Assembly (NCBI GenBank): GCA_947491945.1
Contig: CANLLN010000004.1
Coordinates: 211,552 to 275,551, forward strand
Length of the DNA: 64,000 nucleotides
Reading direction: 5' to 3'
DNA from: an uncultured Carboxylicivirga sp.
Lineage (GTDB): Bacteria > Bacteroidota > Bacteroidia > Bacteroidales > Marinilabiliaceae
The notes under the pieces were generated by a model. The model did not search any database and was not told where the DNA came from. It saw nothing but the letters and a program-made list of their open reading frames with translations. The translations under genes were made by a program, and so were the position numbers. Of the stretch, positions 17,088 through 25,671 are shown in pieces; position 1 is the first letter of the stretch; every line of letters begins with the position of its first letter.

Positions 17088-18035
17088 ATGCTTGGACTGA
17101 ACTTGCAGCAATTAGAATACCTGGTGGCTGTGGATAACTATAAGCAATTTACCATTGCGGCTGAAAAATGTTTTGTTACGCAGCCTACCTTGAGTATGCA
17201 GATAAAGAAAGCGGAGGAGCAACTCGATATTGTAATATTTGATCGTACGAAACAGCCCATTCTGACAACACCGGTGGGGCAGAAAATTATTGATCAGGCT
17301 CGTGTTGTAATCAATGAGTACAACCGGCTTGAAGAGATAGTCCGCGAGGAGTCGGGGCGCATCGAAGGAAGCCTTAAGGTGGGTATTATCCCTTCTTTGG
17401 CACCTTATCTGCTGCCGCTTTTTGTGGGTCATTTTAAGAAGAATAACCCCTTGGTGCGGCTTACGTTTAAAGAGATGATTACCGAAGAGTTGGTAAAGGC
17501 CCTCAAACAGGATCTGCTGGATGCAGCTATTTTGGTGACGCCGCTGGATGAGCACGACATTATTGAGCAGCCGCTTTTTTACGAGGATGTACTTATCTAT
17601 GCCAACCCCAACCACCCTTTGCATAAGGCGGATAGCTTGAGTGTAGATATGTTAACGCCAACCGGATTATGGCTTTTGGATGAAGGACATTGCTTTCGGT
17701 CGCAGGTGCTAAATGTATGTCAGTTACAGGCAGATATTAGTTCGGTGTCGCCGTTAAATTTTCAAAGTGGCTCGCTCGATACTATTCGTAAAATGGTGGA
17801 TACTGAAGGGGGTTACACCTTATTGCCGGGCTTGGCTACTGAAGAGCTGGCATTTGATTTGCATAAGCATGTCAAAGAGTTCGAGTCGCCGGTGCCCCTG
17901 CGGGAGGTGAGCCTTGTTTATTCAAGGGCTTTTTATAAGCGTCTTTTACTTAACCGGCTCTCGGACTCTGTGCGGGCATCAGTGCCCGATGAAATGCTGC
18001 ACAAAGACCGTGGGCACATAGTAGAGTGGAAATAA
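17088..18035 (+). CDS. oxyR: OxyR-like LysR-family hydrogen-peroxide sensor
   Basis: 315 residues: N-terminal winged helix-turn-helix (LQQLEYLVAVDNYKQFTIAA, FVTQPTLSMQIKKAEEQL) and a C-terminal periplasmic-binding-like sensor domain. The sensor contains GHCFRSQVLNVC with Cys202 and Cys211 nine residues apart, the same arrangement as the peroxide-reactive C199/C208 pair of E. coli OxyR (GHCLRDQAMGFC). This makes OxyR more specific than a generic LysR call. Divergent from dps, a classical OxyR target, across a 118-bp region with a matching operator. It probably also controls other peroxide genes outside the window. Confidence 0.93.
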   Translation: MLGLNLQQLEYLVAVDNYKQFTIAAEKCFVTQPTLSMQIKKAEEQLDIVIFDRTKQPILTTPVGQKIIDQARVVINEYNRLEEIVREESGRIEGSLKVGIIPSLAPYLLPLFVGHFKKNNPLVRLTFKEMITEELVKALKQDLLDAAILVTPLDEHDIIEQPLFYEDVLIYANPNHPLHKADSLSVDMLTPTGLWLLDEGHCFRSQVLNVCQLQADISSVSPLNFQSGSLDTIRKMVDTEGGYTLLPGLATEELAFDLHKHVKEFESPVPLREVSLVYSRAFYKRLLLNRLSDSVRASVPDEMLHKDRGHIVEWK

Positions 18036-18144
18036 GTGTTGGTTTAGTAGAAAGATACGCAACCATTGCAAAGTTTATCCGACTATGAGGGTGTATCATC
18101 GATTGAATCGTTGATCGTAATATTTTTATAACAATCTGAATTAA

Positions 18145-18915
18145 ATGAATAGAACTATGAAAATGAAACTGGGGATGTTATTTAGTGCTTTTGCGCTAAT
18201 ATTTATGTTGGGAGCTTGTAATAGTGATGATGATATGTTTGGCACTATTGTGCCCAATGAGGCTACTTGTTTGTATGAATTAAGTTATGTGGAGCCATCA
18301 GGAGATAACGCAACGGGTTATTATAATCCAGTGGGTCTCTTTGTTGATGGTGGCAATCAGCGCGCTCAGCTGGCCGATGGATATACAGTATCCTTTAACA
18401 ACAGTGAGTTGATATTTAACAGTGGCGTGGGTTATTATATGGCTTCAAGCATCCACGAGGGCAGTTATGGCAGCGTTTCGCCTGTTTTTGTGCTGGCTGA
18501 TGAAGCAACGGGAGCTGCTGCCTCAACATCAGTGATTATTAATCCCATTGCGCCGGCGGACGTTCCTAATATGGAATACGGAAAAGATTACACAATCACA
18601 TGGAGTGGGTCGCCGATTTCTGAAGATGAGCTGATTGTAGCGCATCTGTACGCGGCTGGTCAGGAGAAGTATAAGCCTTTGGCAACCACTTCAGTTAAGT
18701 ATGACGCCGAGCAAGCCAATGGATATACTATTACTTTCCCAAATTCAGACCTGGGATACTTTCAAATTAATGAGAAATACACGCTTGTGTTGGTGCGCAT
18801 CACAGAGAAGAAGATGCCCGTAATGCCGGTGGAATTCTCACCGAGTGAGATCATTGCCCGCGGTGCTTACTTTACGGCACCGGCGCCGTTAACAATGGAT
18901 GATGTTCAGTCATAA
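18145..18915 (+). CDS. Uncharacterised lipoprotein, two beta-rich repeats
   Basis: 256 residues with a lipoprotein signal (FALIFMLGAC, Cys25) and an acidic NSDDD start that in Bacteroidota often marks surface-exposed lipoproteins. The body is beta-rich and appears to hold two similar modules: DGYTVSFNNSELIFNSGVGYYM near residue 80 and NGYTITFPNSDLGYFQINEKYT near 195. I do not recognise the family. It is a single-gene unit ending at a strong terminator and lies convergent to a 698-residue secreted protein, also unrecognised. It could be a surface adhesin or binding protein; there is no direct evidence. Confidence 0.75.
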   Translation: MNRTMKMKLGMLFSAFALIFMLGACNSDDDMFGTIVPNEATCLYELSYVEPSGDNATGYYNPVGLFVDGGNQRAQLADGYTVSFNNSELIFNSGVGYYMASSIHEGSYGSVSPVFVLADEATGAAASTSVIINPIAPADVPNMEYGKDYTITWSGSPISEDELIVAHLYAAGQEKYKPLATTSVKYDAEQANGYTITFPNSDLGYFQINEKYTLVLVRITEKKMPVMPVEFSPSEIIARGAYFTAPAPLTMDDVQS

Positions 18916-18965
18916 TGAGGAAGTGCGCTTCAAAATAATAGCTCTTGATGTAAAATAAATACCAA

Positions 18966-19005
18966 CCGGGTCCGGATGTTTTAAGCATCCGGATCCGGTT
19001 TTTTT
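18966..19005 (+). terminator. Terminator of the 18145 lipoprotein gene
   Basis: 13-bp stem (CCGGGTCCGGATG / CATCCGGATCCGG, one G-U pair), 7-nt loop and seven T. Its loop and right arm overlap the last codons of the convergent gene, whose stop is 18983-18981. Confidence 0.9.
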
Positions 19006-21077
19006 ATGATGGCAGGGTAAAGCCGTTCCATCTCATCGTGAGAAATGTTTAGTTGACTGTTAATCTCCTTAAGATCGGGCACATTCTTTCGAAGATATTG
19101 GCAGACTTTATTTAGTGTTGACAGGGCTCGTAATGTCTTTAGCAAATTATTGTTGTATGGATGATAGCCCGGTTTATTGATTTTCTTTCCTGGTATATCT
19201 GGTACTTGGCTAAGCCTCGATGGCACAGGGTCAGCACCTGCCTTAATGGTGATGATCAGTGTGGAGTCGTTGGTGCATAGGTGAGCATGTGCTGCACGCT
19301 GCCTGGCATAAGCGGTGAGTGGTTTTTCGTATTCTCTTGCTCGGTTGGAGTATTGGTGACGATGGTTATGCGCCCTTTCTTCCTGGTTTATAGCTGCCAA
19401 GTTTATTTGGAGGTGTTTGAATTTTTTCGCCTGTTTGCGAAGTTGTTGAGGTAAATTTATACGTGTGTGGCTTTCATATTTATCCGGATGAAAATAGAAA
19501 TAAAGCAACGTGTCGATGGAGGTATCTACTGTGGTTTTTTCTGCCCAGTGGGGGTGTTCTTTAGCTTTGCTAATACTCACGTAGGCTTGTACTTCATCTT
19601 TTCGATGGCCACTAAGCGTGTAACCAGCCGATAACAGGCGGATGGATAATTGGCGGGAATCGGCTCGGCGGGGAAAAATTAAATCACCCGTTTGTTCGTT
19701 AAAGCTTACACCCGATGGAAAGTGGTAGGTATTTCCTTCCTGCCTCCAGGCTTGTGGGTTTGGCCCCAAAAGATTCACCATACTTTGTAGTTTATTTTCA
19801 GCCTTGGTTATTTTGCGGTAGGTGGCCTCAGCTTCTCGTTCAAGGCTGTTCACTCGCCTGGTTTTACTGCTCAGTGTAGTGAGTTTGGCATCAATCAGTC
19901 GCTTTCGATGGTTGATGGCATTTTGGTTACCGGGCGTAAGCTTCAGTAAGCTGTCGATCTCATTTTCCAGCACGGCAATCTCTTTCTCCGTCTGTGTTTT
20001 ACTATCAATGGCTTTTGTAAGCGGGCTGTGATCATTAATTTTTTGCAGAGCATCAATAATATGTATCTGTCGGTACTGTTCAATGCGGTCGATGTGCGAT
20101 ATGCCTTTGCCGCTATGGCCATCCGGTGTGAGGCTCATGGTGGAATAGTCGGCAAACAGATGATAGCTTAAGGTGTCGTCGATGATGATGAGCATGGGCT
20201 TAAACGATGAGTCAAGGCCCCAGAGCGATGTGTGCAGGACTGTTGAAGCGCTCCCCGGCAAGCATAACTCTTTCTTTAAATGCGTTTGTAATTGCAATTG
20301 CTCATCATGCACTCTGGTTGTATAGGTAAACAGGCCAATGCCTTTGCTGTACCAGCGTTGCGTGCTATCCTTCGGATGGGGCTCCCATTCGTTTAAGAGG
20401 CCGGCCGTTCCACTGCCCTCACCGGCAGCTAAAAAGGTAGTACTTTCAAGTTCTAGTCCGCCTGAGAGTATCCTGAAAAAGTATTGGCTGCGCTGAAAAC
20501 AGTAATCCGAAATAATGTCACTCCAGGTATTGAGCAGTAGCTTCTGCGTTTCGGCATCTATTTTTAGCTTCTCAAGTTGTTCTATTTTTTTAAAGATGGG
20601 TAGCGAAGGATGGGTTACACTTGTGAGTGTTTTCTCTCTCTTTTTACTGCTCATTCGTCGGGGTAACCGGGTAATGATGGGGTCTTGCAGTGTCTGAATG
20701 AGGGAATCATTAGCATTTGCACGCTGGTAAATATGTTTTTTTAATTCTTCGTTGAGCTCCCACAGGGTAATTTTGATGGCTGCTTCTGAAATAAGTCCGT
20801 TGGACGAGCCCTGAATGCTGTCGTAGTGAATAAGCAGACTTTGAGGATGGTAAATCTGGTAACGGCCGATGGCGTCGTAATCGAGCCCGGGATTCATCGT
20901 CGATACCCGATGAAAAGGACGTGTGTCAAACTCGAAATAGTGTTGCCAGTTTTGCTTTAGCACCGGTGTTTTTTGTACGATGCGGTACAGCCAGGCCGCT
21001 TGTTCGGCATCCAGCCTGTCTTGTGCCAGCAGGCTAAATATCGAAAAGAGAAGTGCTATGGTAAATTTTAAGTGCAT
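18981..21077 (-). CDS. Uncharacterised secreted protein with coiled coil
   Basis: 698 residues from the ATG at 21077, which gives a clean signal peptide (MHLKFTIALLFSIFSLLAQ); an upstream in-frame ATG at 21125 would bury it. After the signal there is no domain I recognise. A segment near residues 360-440 is rich in Glu, Lys and Leu and probably a coiled coil (KAIDSKTQTEKEIAVLENEI, LEREAEATYRKITKAENKLQ). The C-terminal third is basic and His/Arg-rich. Likely periplasmic or outer-membrane attached. The 3' end is shared with the terminator of the convergent lipoprotein gene. No neighbour suggests a role. Confidence 0.72.
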   Translation of the reverse strand: MHLKFTIALLFSIFSLLAQDRLDAEQAAWLYRIVQKTPVLKQNWQHYFEFDTRPFHRVSTMNPGLDYDAIGRYQIYHPQSLLIHYDSIQGSSNGLISEAAIKITLWELNEELKKHIYQRANANDSLIQTLQDPIITRLPRRMSSKKREKTLTSVTHPSLPIFKKIEQLEKLKIDAETQKLLLNTWSDIISDYCFQRSQYFFRILSGGLELESTTFLAAGEGSGTAGLLNEWEPHPKDSTQRWYSKGIGLFTYTTRVHDEQLQLQTHLKKELCLPGSASTVLHTSLWGLDSSFKPMLIIIDDTLSYHLFADYSTMSLTPDGHSGKGISHIDRIEQYRQIHIIDALQKINDHSPLTKAIDSKTQTEKEIAVLENEIDSLLKLTPGNQNAINHRKRLIDAKLTTLSSKTRRVNSLEREAEATYRKITKAENKLQSMVNLLGPNPQAWRQEGNTYHFPSGVSFNEQTGDLIFPRRADSRQLSIRLLSAGYTLSGHRKDEVQAYVSISKAKEHPHWAEKTTVDTSIDTLLYFYFHPDKYESHTRINLPQQLRKQAKKFKHLQINLAAINQEERAHNHRHQYSNRAREYEKPLTAYARQRAAHAHLCTNDSTLIITIKAGADPVPSRLSQVPDIPGKKINKPGYHPYNNNLLKTLRALSTLNKVCQYLRKNVPDLKEINSQLNISHDEMERLYPAIIKKPDPDA

Positions 21078-21241
21078 GGTAAAGTAGCTTGTCCTATCTG
21101 GCAGTACGTTTTGAAAGTTTTCCATTATTTAAGTACTTACGGAACGTTTCTTTATGAGTGCCACGCGATGGAGAACCGTTCCATAAAACATTTTTAAGGA
21201 AGCACTAAGATAGAAAAGATATTTTTACTTAAACCTTTAGC

Positions 21242-21249
21242 TATCTTTG
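21242..21249 (+). promoter_or_regulatory. -7 element immediately before the DbpA-like helicase
   Basis: TATCTTTG ends four bases before the ATG at 21254. With the usual start point about four bases after this element, the transcript would begin at or next to the ATG, meaning a leaderless mRNA. Confidence 0.6.
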
Positions 21250-21253
21250 CGGC

Positions 21254-22579
21254 ATGCAACAATTACGTAAATCAAGTCAGGTCGCTCTTCGTCAGCTCAA
21301 TATTCATTCGCTTAACCAGATGCAGGAGCATACTTTTGCATGCGTTGGTAGTGGACAGGATGCAGTGCTGTTATCACCCACCGGCTCAGGTAAAACACTG
21401 GCTTTCCTTTTGCCTTTAATCGAGCAGTTGGATAGCAAAGCCGAACAAGTGCAATTGCTTATTTTGGTGCCGGCCCGGGAGTTGGCCTTGCAGATCGAAC
21501 AGGTGGTTAAAAGCCTGCGCACGGGTCTGAAGGTGAATTGTTGCTATGGAGGCCATGCCATCCGCACCGAGATAAACAACCTAAAGCATCCGCCGGCTGT
21601 TTTGGTGGGTACGCCGGGGCGTATTGCCGATCACCTAAGGCGCCAATCTTTTGATCCCTCCGCGATCCGGCTCTTGGTGTTGGATGAGTTCGATAAAGCA
21701 CTCGATTTAGGGTTTCAGAAAGAGATGAAAGAAATCATTGGTCAACTAAATGGGTTGCAACAGCGTGTGTTGACTTCGGCTACCACCATGGAACAGATAC
21801 CTGAATTTGTTGGGCTGAAAGAGGTTGAGGTGCTTAATTATATTGAAGACGAGCCCACGCCGGAAAAGTTGGCTGTGCGGGGTGTGCGTGCCGAAGGACG
21901 CGATAAGCTGGCTGTATTTGTACGTTTAATCAGTCACCTGGGCAATGCACCCATGCTGGCTTTTGTTAACCATCGCGAAGCGGCCGACCGTATCAGTAAT
22001 CATCTTACCCAGCAGGGAGTAGCGCACGATGTGTTTCATGGTGGTATGAAGCAGGAGGAACGGGAGCGGGCTTTGCTGAAGTTCCGAAACGGCAGTCATC
22101 ATCTTTTGATCACAACGGATTTGGCTTCGCGTGGGCTTGATATACCCGAAATTAAATATGTACTCCACTACCATCTGCCTTCTAAAGAAGATGCCTACAT
22201 TCACCGTAATGGGCGAACCGCACGCATGCATGCCGAGGGCGTGGCCTATCTGATCATGGCCGAGGATGAGCAGGTACCTGAATACATTAAAGACACGGTT
22301 TGTTTTGATGAGCTTGCTGCCGATCTACCATTACCTGCCTTGCCCGAGTGGCAAACCATCTACCTGGGTAGTGGTAAAAAGGATAAAATTAATAAGGTGG
22401 ATATTGTGGGCTTATTCTTAAAAAAAGGAAAGCTGCAAAAAGAAGAGTTGGGATTAATTGACGTGCTCGATCATAGTGCTTTTGTGGCTGTCAAACGCAG
22501 TAAAGCCAAAACTTTGTTGCAGACCTTGAAAAATGAGCGCATTAAGGGTAAGAAGTTAAAGCTGGAGATTTCCAGGTAA
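21254..22579 (+). CDS. DEAD-box RNA helicase, DbpA-like
   Basis: ATP-dependent RNA helicase of 441 residues, probably in ribosome assembly or RNA turnover. Motif I SPTGSGKT near residue 40, PARELALQ (Ia), TPGRI (Ib), motif II VLDEFDKALDLGF near 141 (DEFD instead of DEAD), TSAT (III) near 175, TDLASRGLDIP (V) and HRNGRTAR (VI) near 316. The last ~70 residues (KINKVDIVGLFLKKGKLQKE ... IKGKKLKLEI) match the DbpA RRM-like domain that directs E. coli DbpA to 23S rRNA helix 92. The DEFD form of motif II occurs in relatives and is probably active. Single gene with a promoter abutting its ATG. Confidence 0.9.
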   Translation: MQQLRKSSQVALRQLNIHSLNQMQEHTFACVGSGQDAVLLSPTGSGKTLAFLLPLIEQLDSKAEQVQLLILVPARELALQIEQVVKSLRTGLKVNCCYGGHAIRTEINNLKHPPAVLVGTPGRIADHLRRQSFDPSAIRLLVLDEFDKALDLGFQKEMKEIIGQLNGLQQRVLTSATTMEQIPEFVGLKEVEVLNYIEDEPTPEKLAVRGVRAEGRDKLAVFVRLISHLGNAPMLAFVNHREAADRISNHLTQQGVAHDVFHGGMKQEERERALLKFRNGSHHLLITTDLASRGLDIPEIKYVLHYHLPSKEDAYIHRNGRTARMHAEGVAYLIMAEDEQVPEYIKDTVCFDELAADLPLPALPEWQTIYLGSGKKDKINKVDIVGLFLKKGKLQKEELGLIDVLDHSAFVAVKRSKAKTLLQTLKNERIKGKKLKLEISR

Positions 22580-22580
22580 A

Positions 22581-23699
22581 TCATAAACTCTTAAGCCAGA
22601 GAGAAAAAAAGTGGTCGTACACTTTGTATAAACCCTTTTCGTAATATATCATTTCCTTGTTGACCAAAGTGCTAAGTGCGGTATTGACCGAGCTGGCCGA
22701 CGGTAGTTTGTGTTTTTGTATAAATACCTGAGCATTAGGCTGCTCCACCCCGCTCTCTTTGGCAATGGCTTTAGCTAATTGAAACTGATTATTGGTAAGT
22801 AAGTTGCGATAGTTGATAAAGATATTTTCGCGTTCTTTCAGTATGCCATAGCAGGCATCATAAAGTATTTGGTGGGTGTAGCGCCTGGTGTTTACTGCAA
22901 ATACTTTATTGAAGAAATATTGGACATAAAAGGTGTAGTTGTCCAATATATCAAGCCATTCTTTAATCAGAGCAATGTCAATATGCTTTTTACCCAGTGT
23001 AAAGTGGTGATGGACAAAGGAAGCATAAGTATTTGTGTTAATGCGGTTTAGGTATAGTATTTCGCTGCTTTGATAAAAGGGGCGTGAGCTATTTGTAAAC
23101 ATCGTTTCGAGAATATGCTTGCTGCTGCCTGAAAAGATAAAGCGTATATCCGGATATTCCTGGCTAAATTTCCTAAACCAGGCTTCCACATTCTTTTCCG
23201 GGTAGGTACTTATCTGTTGAAATTCGTCAAAGGCAATGATGAAGGGGTGCTTATGGCTGCCAATGTAGCTAAATAGTAGGTTAAGATCGTTGATAGATTC
23301 ATTTTCCGACTTGTATCCAAATTCTAGTTCGGGTGCACCCGTAATGGCATTAAACGATAGTTTGGCTTTAATTCCACTGATTAATTCGCTTATATTTTCA
23401 AGAAAGCGTTTGCTTCTTTGTCGTTCGAACAAAAGGAGTGATGTGCTGATTTCTTTCACCATATCACTTAAATTTGTGGTTGACATAATGTCTAAATACA
23501 GTGTATTTTGTATGTTCTTTTCTCGATTTATATGGTATAAAAGATGCTTTATCAATCCGGTTTTACCTATTCTTCGTAGCGAAATTAAGGTGATGTTACG
23601 GCCATTTTCTATGGCGTTGATTAACTTTTGCACCTCTATCTCTCTGTCGCAGAATAGTTCCGGAGATTTGTAGCCGTATAATAAAAATGGATTTTTCAT
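22581..23699 (-). CDS. AAA-type ATPase (ATPase_2-like) of unknown role
   Basis: 372 residues: an N-terminal P-loop ATPase with RRIGKTGLIKHLL (Walker A around residues 40-47) and FIIAFDEFQQ (Walker B near 155), a sensor-like FIFSGSS motif, and a C-terminal winged-helix-like region (SASSVNTALSTLVNKEMIYYEKGLYKVYDHFFSLWL). This is the standalone 'archaeal-type' ATPase group common in Bacteroidota; its function is not established. It ends 1 bp from the convergent helicase gene. An unusual array of TTACGTAA palindromes occupies its upstream region, suggesting specific control. AT-richer than its neighbours, so possibly acquired. Confidence 0.82.
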   Translation of the reverse strand: MKNPFLLYGYKSPELFCDREIEVQKLINAIENGRNITLISLRRIGKTGLIKHLLYHINREKNIQNTLYLDIMSTTNLSDMVKEISTSLLLFERQRSKRFLENISELISGIKAKLSFNAITGAPELEFGYKSENESINDLNLLFSYIGSHKHPFIIAFDEFQQISTYPEKNVEAWFRKFSQEYPDIRFIFSGSSKHILETMFTNSSRPFYQSSEILYLNRINTNTYASFVHHHFTLGKKHIDIALIKEWLDILDNYTFYVQYFFNKVFAVNTRRYTHQILYDACYGILKERENIFINYRNLLTNNQFQLAKAIAKESGVEQPNAQVFIQKHKLPSASSVNTALSTLVNKEMIYYEKGLYKVYDHFFSLWLKSL

Positions 23700-23712
23700 A
23701 TTCTTTTAATTT

Positions 23713-23759
23713 ATTACGTAATTTACGTAACGCAAAACCCGTAACGCAATTTACGTAAT
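23713..23759. promoter_or_regulatory. TTACGTAA palindrome array upstream of the AAA ATPase
   Basis: Three TTACGTAA octamers (23714-23721, 23723-23730, 23751-23758) and two direct copies of CGTAACGCAA (23726-23735, 23740-23749). The two 19-bp ends (23713-23731 and 23741-23759) form an inverted repeat matching 16 of 19. It fills the 83-bp gap between two minus-strand genes, directly before the ATPase start, so it is an operator candidate. Confidence 0.6.
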
Positions 23760-23782
23760 AAATAGCAAAATAAAAACTGTAC

Positions 23783-24427
23783 TTACGATAGCTTAGCACC
23801 TTCATAAATCCATACTCCCTTTCTGCCGTCCTGTGCCTGTCGATACATGGCTTCGGCTACATCGCTGGCTTTTATGGCTCTGTATTTCCGCCAGGGCCAT
23901 TGCAGAAAGGGCTTCAGTAAGTACATTGCTTTTTCCGATAGTTTTTCTGCCAAGCGAAATTCCCGACGATCACCCAGCAGCAGCGAGGGTCTGAAAATAT
24001 GCAATGTCGGTAATTGCAGCGCCCTTAGCTCGTTTTCCATCTGTCCTTTTGTACAAAGGTAAAAATTAGCGGCCTGCGCATTGGCACCCACCGAACTAAT
24101 AACTAAAAAGCGTTGGCATTGTTGCTTTTTTGCCCATCGCCCCAGTCTTACCACATGGTGCTGATCAACTTCTGTAAAGGCTTTTTTACTGCCTGCTTTT
24201 TTAATGGTTGTGCCCAGACAGCAAAAGACATCTTCAAATGTTTCAGGACCGCTATATCGATCCAGATGCTTAAACTGAATTAGCTCCTGAGTGAGTTTAG
24301 GATGGCTAATGGGTAGATGCCTTCGAACCAGGGCGTGCACACCGGCATAGTTCGAACTGTTTAGTAAGCGGGTCAATAGTGCCTGACCCACCAGGCCGGA
24401 TGCACCGGCAATAAGGGCTCGTTTCAT
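23783..24427 (-). CDS. NAD(P)-binding atypical SDR (TIP30-like)
   Basis: 214-residue Rossmann protein: GASGLVGQALLTRLL near residue 8 binds the dinucleotide, then VFCCLGTTIKKAGSKKAFTEVD and RFLVISSVGANAQAANFYLCTKGQME, in which the Y-x-x-x-K of the active site is preserved (YLCTK). This arrangement is typical of small atypical short-chain dehydrogenases in the HTATIP2/TIP30 group, found widely in bacteria with no assigned substrate. Upstream is the divergent Pho-type promoter of the porin gene; no sign that it shares that control. Confidence 0.8.
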   Translation of the reverse strand: MKRALIAGASGLVGQALLTRLLNSSNYAGVHALVRRHLPISHPKLTQELIQFKHLDRYSGPETFEDVFCCLGTTIKKAGSKKAFTEVDQHHVVRLGRWAKKQQCQRFLVISSVGANAQAANFYLCTKGQMENELRALQLPTLHIFRPSLLLGDRREFRLAEKLSEKAMYLLKPFLQWPWRKYRAIKASDVAEAMYRQAQDGRKGVWIYEGAKLS

Positions 24428-24473
24428 TTTTCGAAGTTACATAAAATTAAAGGTAGTTTCTTATTAATGGAAA

Positions 24474-24530
24474 TGTAACAAGAATGTAACATTGGCTTAA
24501 CAGGGCTGTAATACCGCAGTCCTATGTTTG
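24474..24530 (+). promoter_or_regulatory. PhoB box and promoter of the porin-pst-pho operon
   Basis: Four 7-bp direct repeats on an exact 11-bp period: TGTAACA (24474), TGTAACA (24485), CTTAACA (24496), TGTAATA (24507). A -7 element TATGTTTG (24523-24530) starts 9 bp after the last repeat. PhoB boxes in E. coli are 7-bp repeats with 4-bp spacers replacing the -35; the geometry here is the same with a Bacteroidota -7 box. The sequence itself differs from CTGTCAT. Confidence 0.75.
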
Positions 24531-24597
24531 CAGCAGGAAATAATAGAACAGCACACAATTTTATTGAGACAATATTAATAAATTATCAGCACAGGAT

Positions 24598-25581
24598 ATG
24601 AAAATTAGACTATTAACATTAGCAGTCATGGCCGTTATCGGATTGAACATGGCGGGTACAGCTCAGGAAAAGACAAGCTTTAAAGCCTCGGGTAAGCCAA
24701 CTTTTAAAATCTTTTCGAATTACCACAGCACCATAACTGACGGCAAGACATATAACCAATTTGAATTAACCAGGGCTTATTTAGGCTATCAGCATCAATT
24801 CAGCGAAAACTGGTCAGGTAAATTAATCTTTGATGTGGGTAACCCAAAGGATGGTGGCGGCCTGGAGATGACGGCCTATGTAAAAAATGCCTTATTGAGC
24901 TATAAGAAAGATGCCTGGACGGTTAATTTTGGTATGATCAGCACGACATCTTTCAAAACGCAGGAAAAGTTTTGGGGCTATCGTTATCTACTAAAGTCCT
25001 TTCAGGATGAGTATAAATTTGGTGCGAGTGCCGACCTGGGTATCAGCGCCGCCTATAAGTTCAATGACAAACTGAGTGCCGACCTGATTCTGATCAATGG
25101 AGAAGGCTATAAAAAGCTGGAGCAGGACAGTATTTTTACCATAGGAGCCGGTATTACGCTTAGGCCTTTAGAGCAACTAGCATTGCGTGGCTATTTCGAA
25201 ACAACTACAAAGGATGAGGGAGCCATTAAGCGCCAAAACAGCTTGGCACTTTTTGCCGGGTATCAGCTTAAGAAGCTATCCATAGGTGCCGAATTTAACA
25301 AGCAGTTTAACCATGGCATGGAAGAAGGGCTTGATATGACTGGTTACTCATTTTATTCAACACTGAAGCTTAAAGCATCAAAACTATTTGCCCGTTTCGA
25401 CATGCTGGAGTCTGAAAATGATTGGAATGCCGCTAAGGATGGTAACCTGTTTGTGTTGGGTGCCGAGTTCAATCCGGTTAAGGGCATTAAAATCAGTCCC
25501 AACTATCGAAACTTCTCACCCTCGGCAACAGGTAGCGCCAAGGTGGATTACATCTATGTGAACTGCGAAATTAAATTTTAG
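24598..25581 (+). CDS. Outer-membrane porin of the phosphate locus
   Basis: 327 residues with a signal peptide (MKIRLLTLAVMAVIGLNMAGTAQ) and an alternating polar/aromatic pattern typical of a beta-barrel, ending with Phe (CEIKF), the usual barrel C-terminus. Phrases such as ELTRAYLGYQHQFSENWSGKLIFDVGN resemble phosphate-selective porins of the OprP/OprO type seen with Bacteroidota pst genes. It is the first gene after the Pho box and lies 90 bp before pstS, so a role in phosphate entry across the outer membrane is inferred from position and type. Specificity is unproven. Confidence 0.8.
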   Translation: MKIRLLTLAVMAVIGLNMAGTAQEKTSFKASGKPTFKIFSNYHSTITDGKTYNQFELTRAYLGYQHQFSENWSGKLIFDVGNPKDGGGLEMTAYVKNALLSYKKDAWTVNFGMISTTSFKTQEKFWGYRYLLKSFQDEYKFGASADLGISAAYKFNDKLSADLILINGEGYKKLEQDSIFTIGAGITLRPLEQLALRGYFETTTKDEGAIKRQNSLALFAGYQLKKLSIGAEFNKQFNHGMEEGLDMTGYSFYSTLKLKASKLFARFDMLESENDWNAAKDGNLFVLGAEFNPVKGIKISPNYRNFSPSATGSAKVDYIYVNCEIKF

Positions 25582-25671
25582 AAATAGGAAACGTGCCATG
25601 AGCATAGCAGATCAGGCATAAGCATGACCTATATAGCGCGTTTTATATGACAATTGTAAAAAAATAAGACA

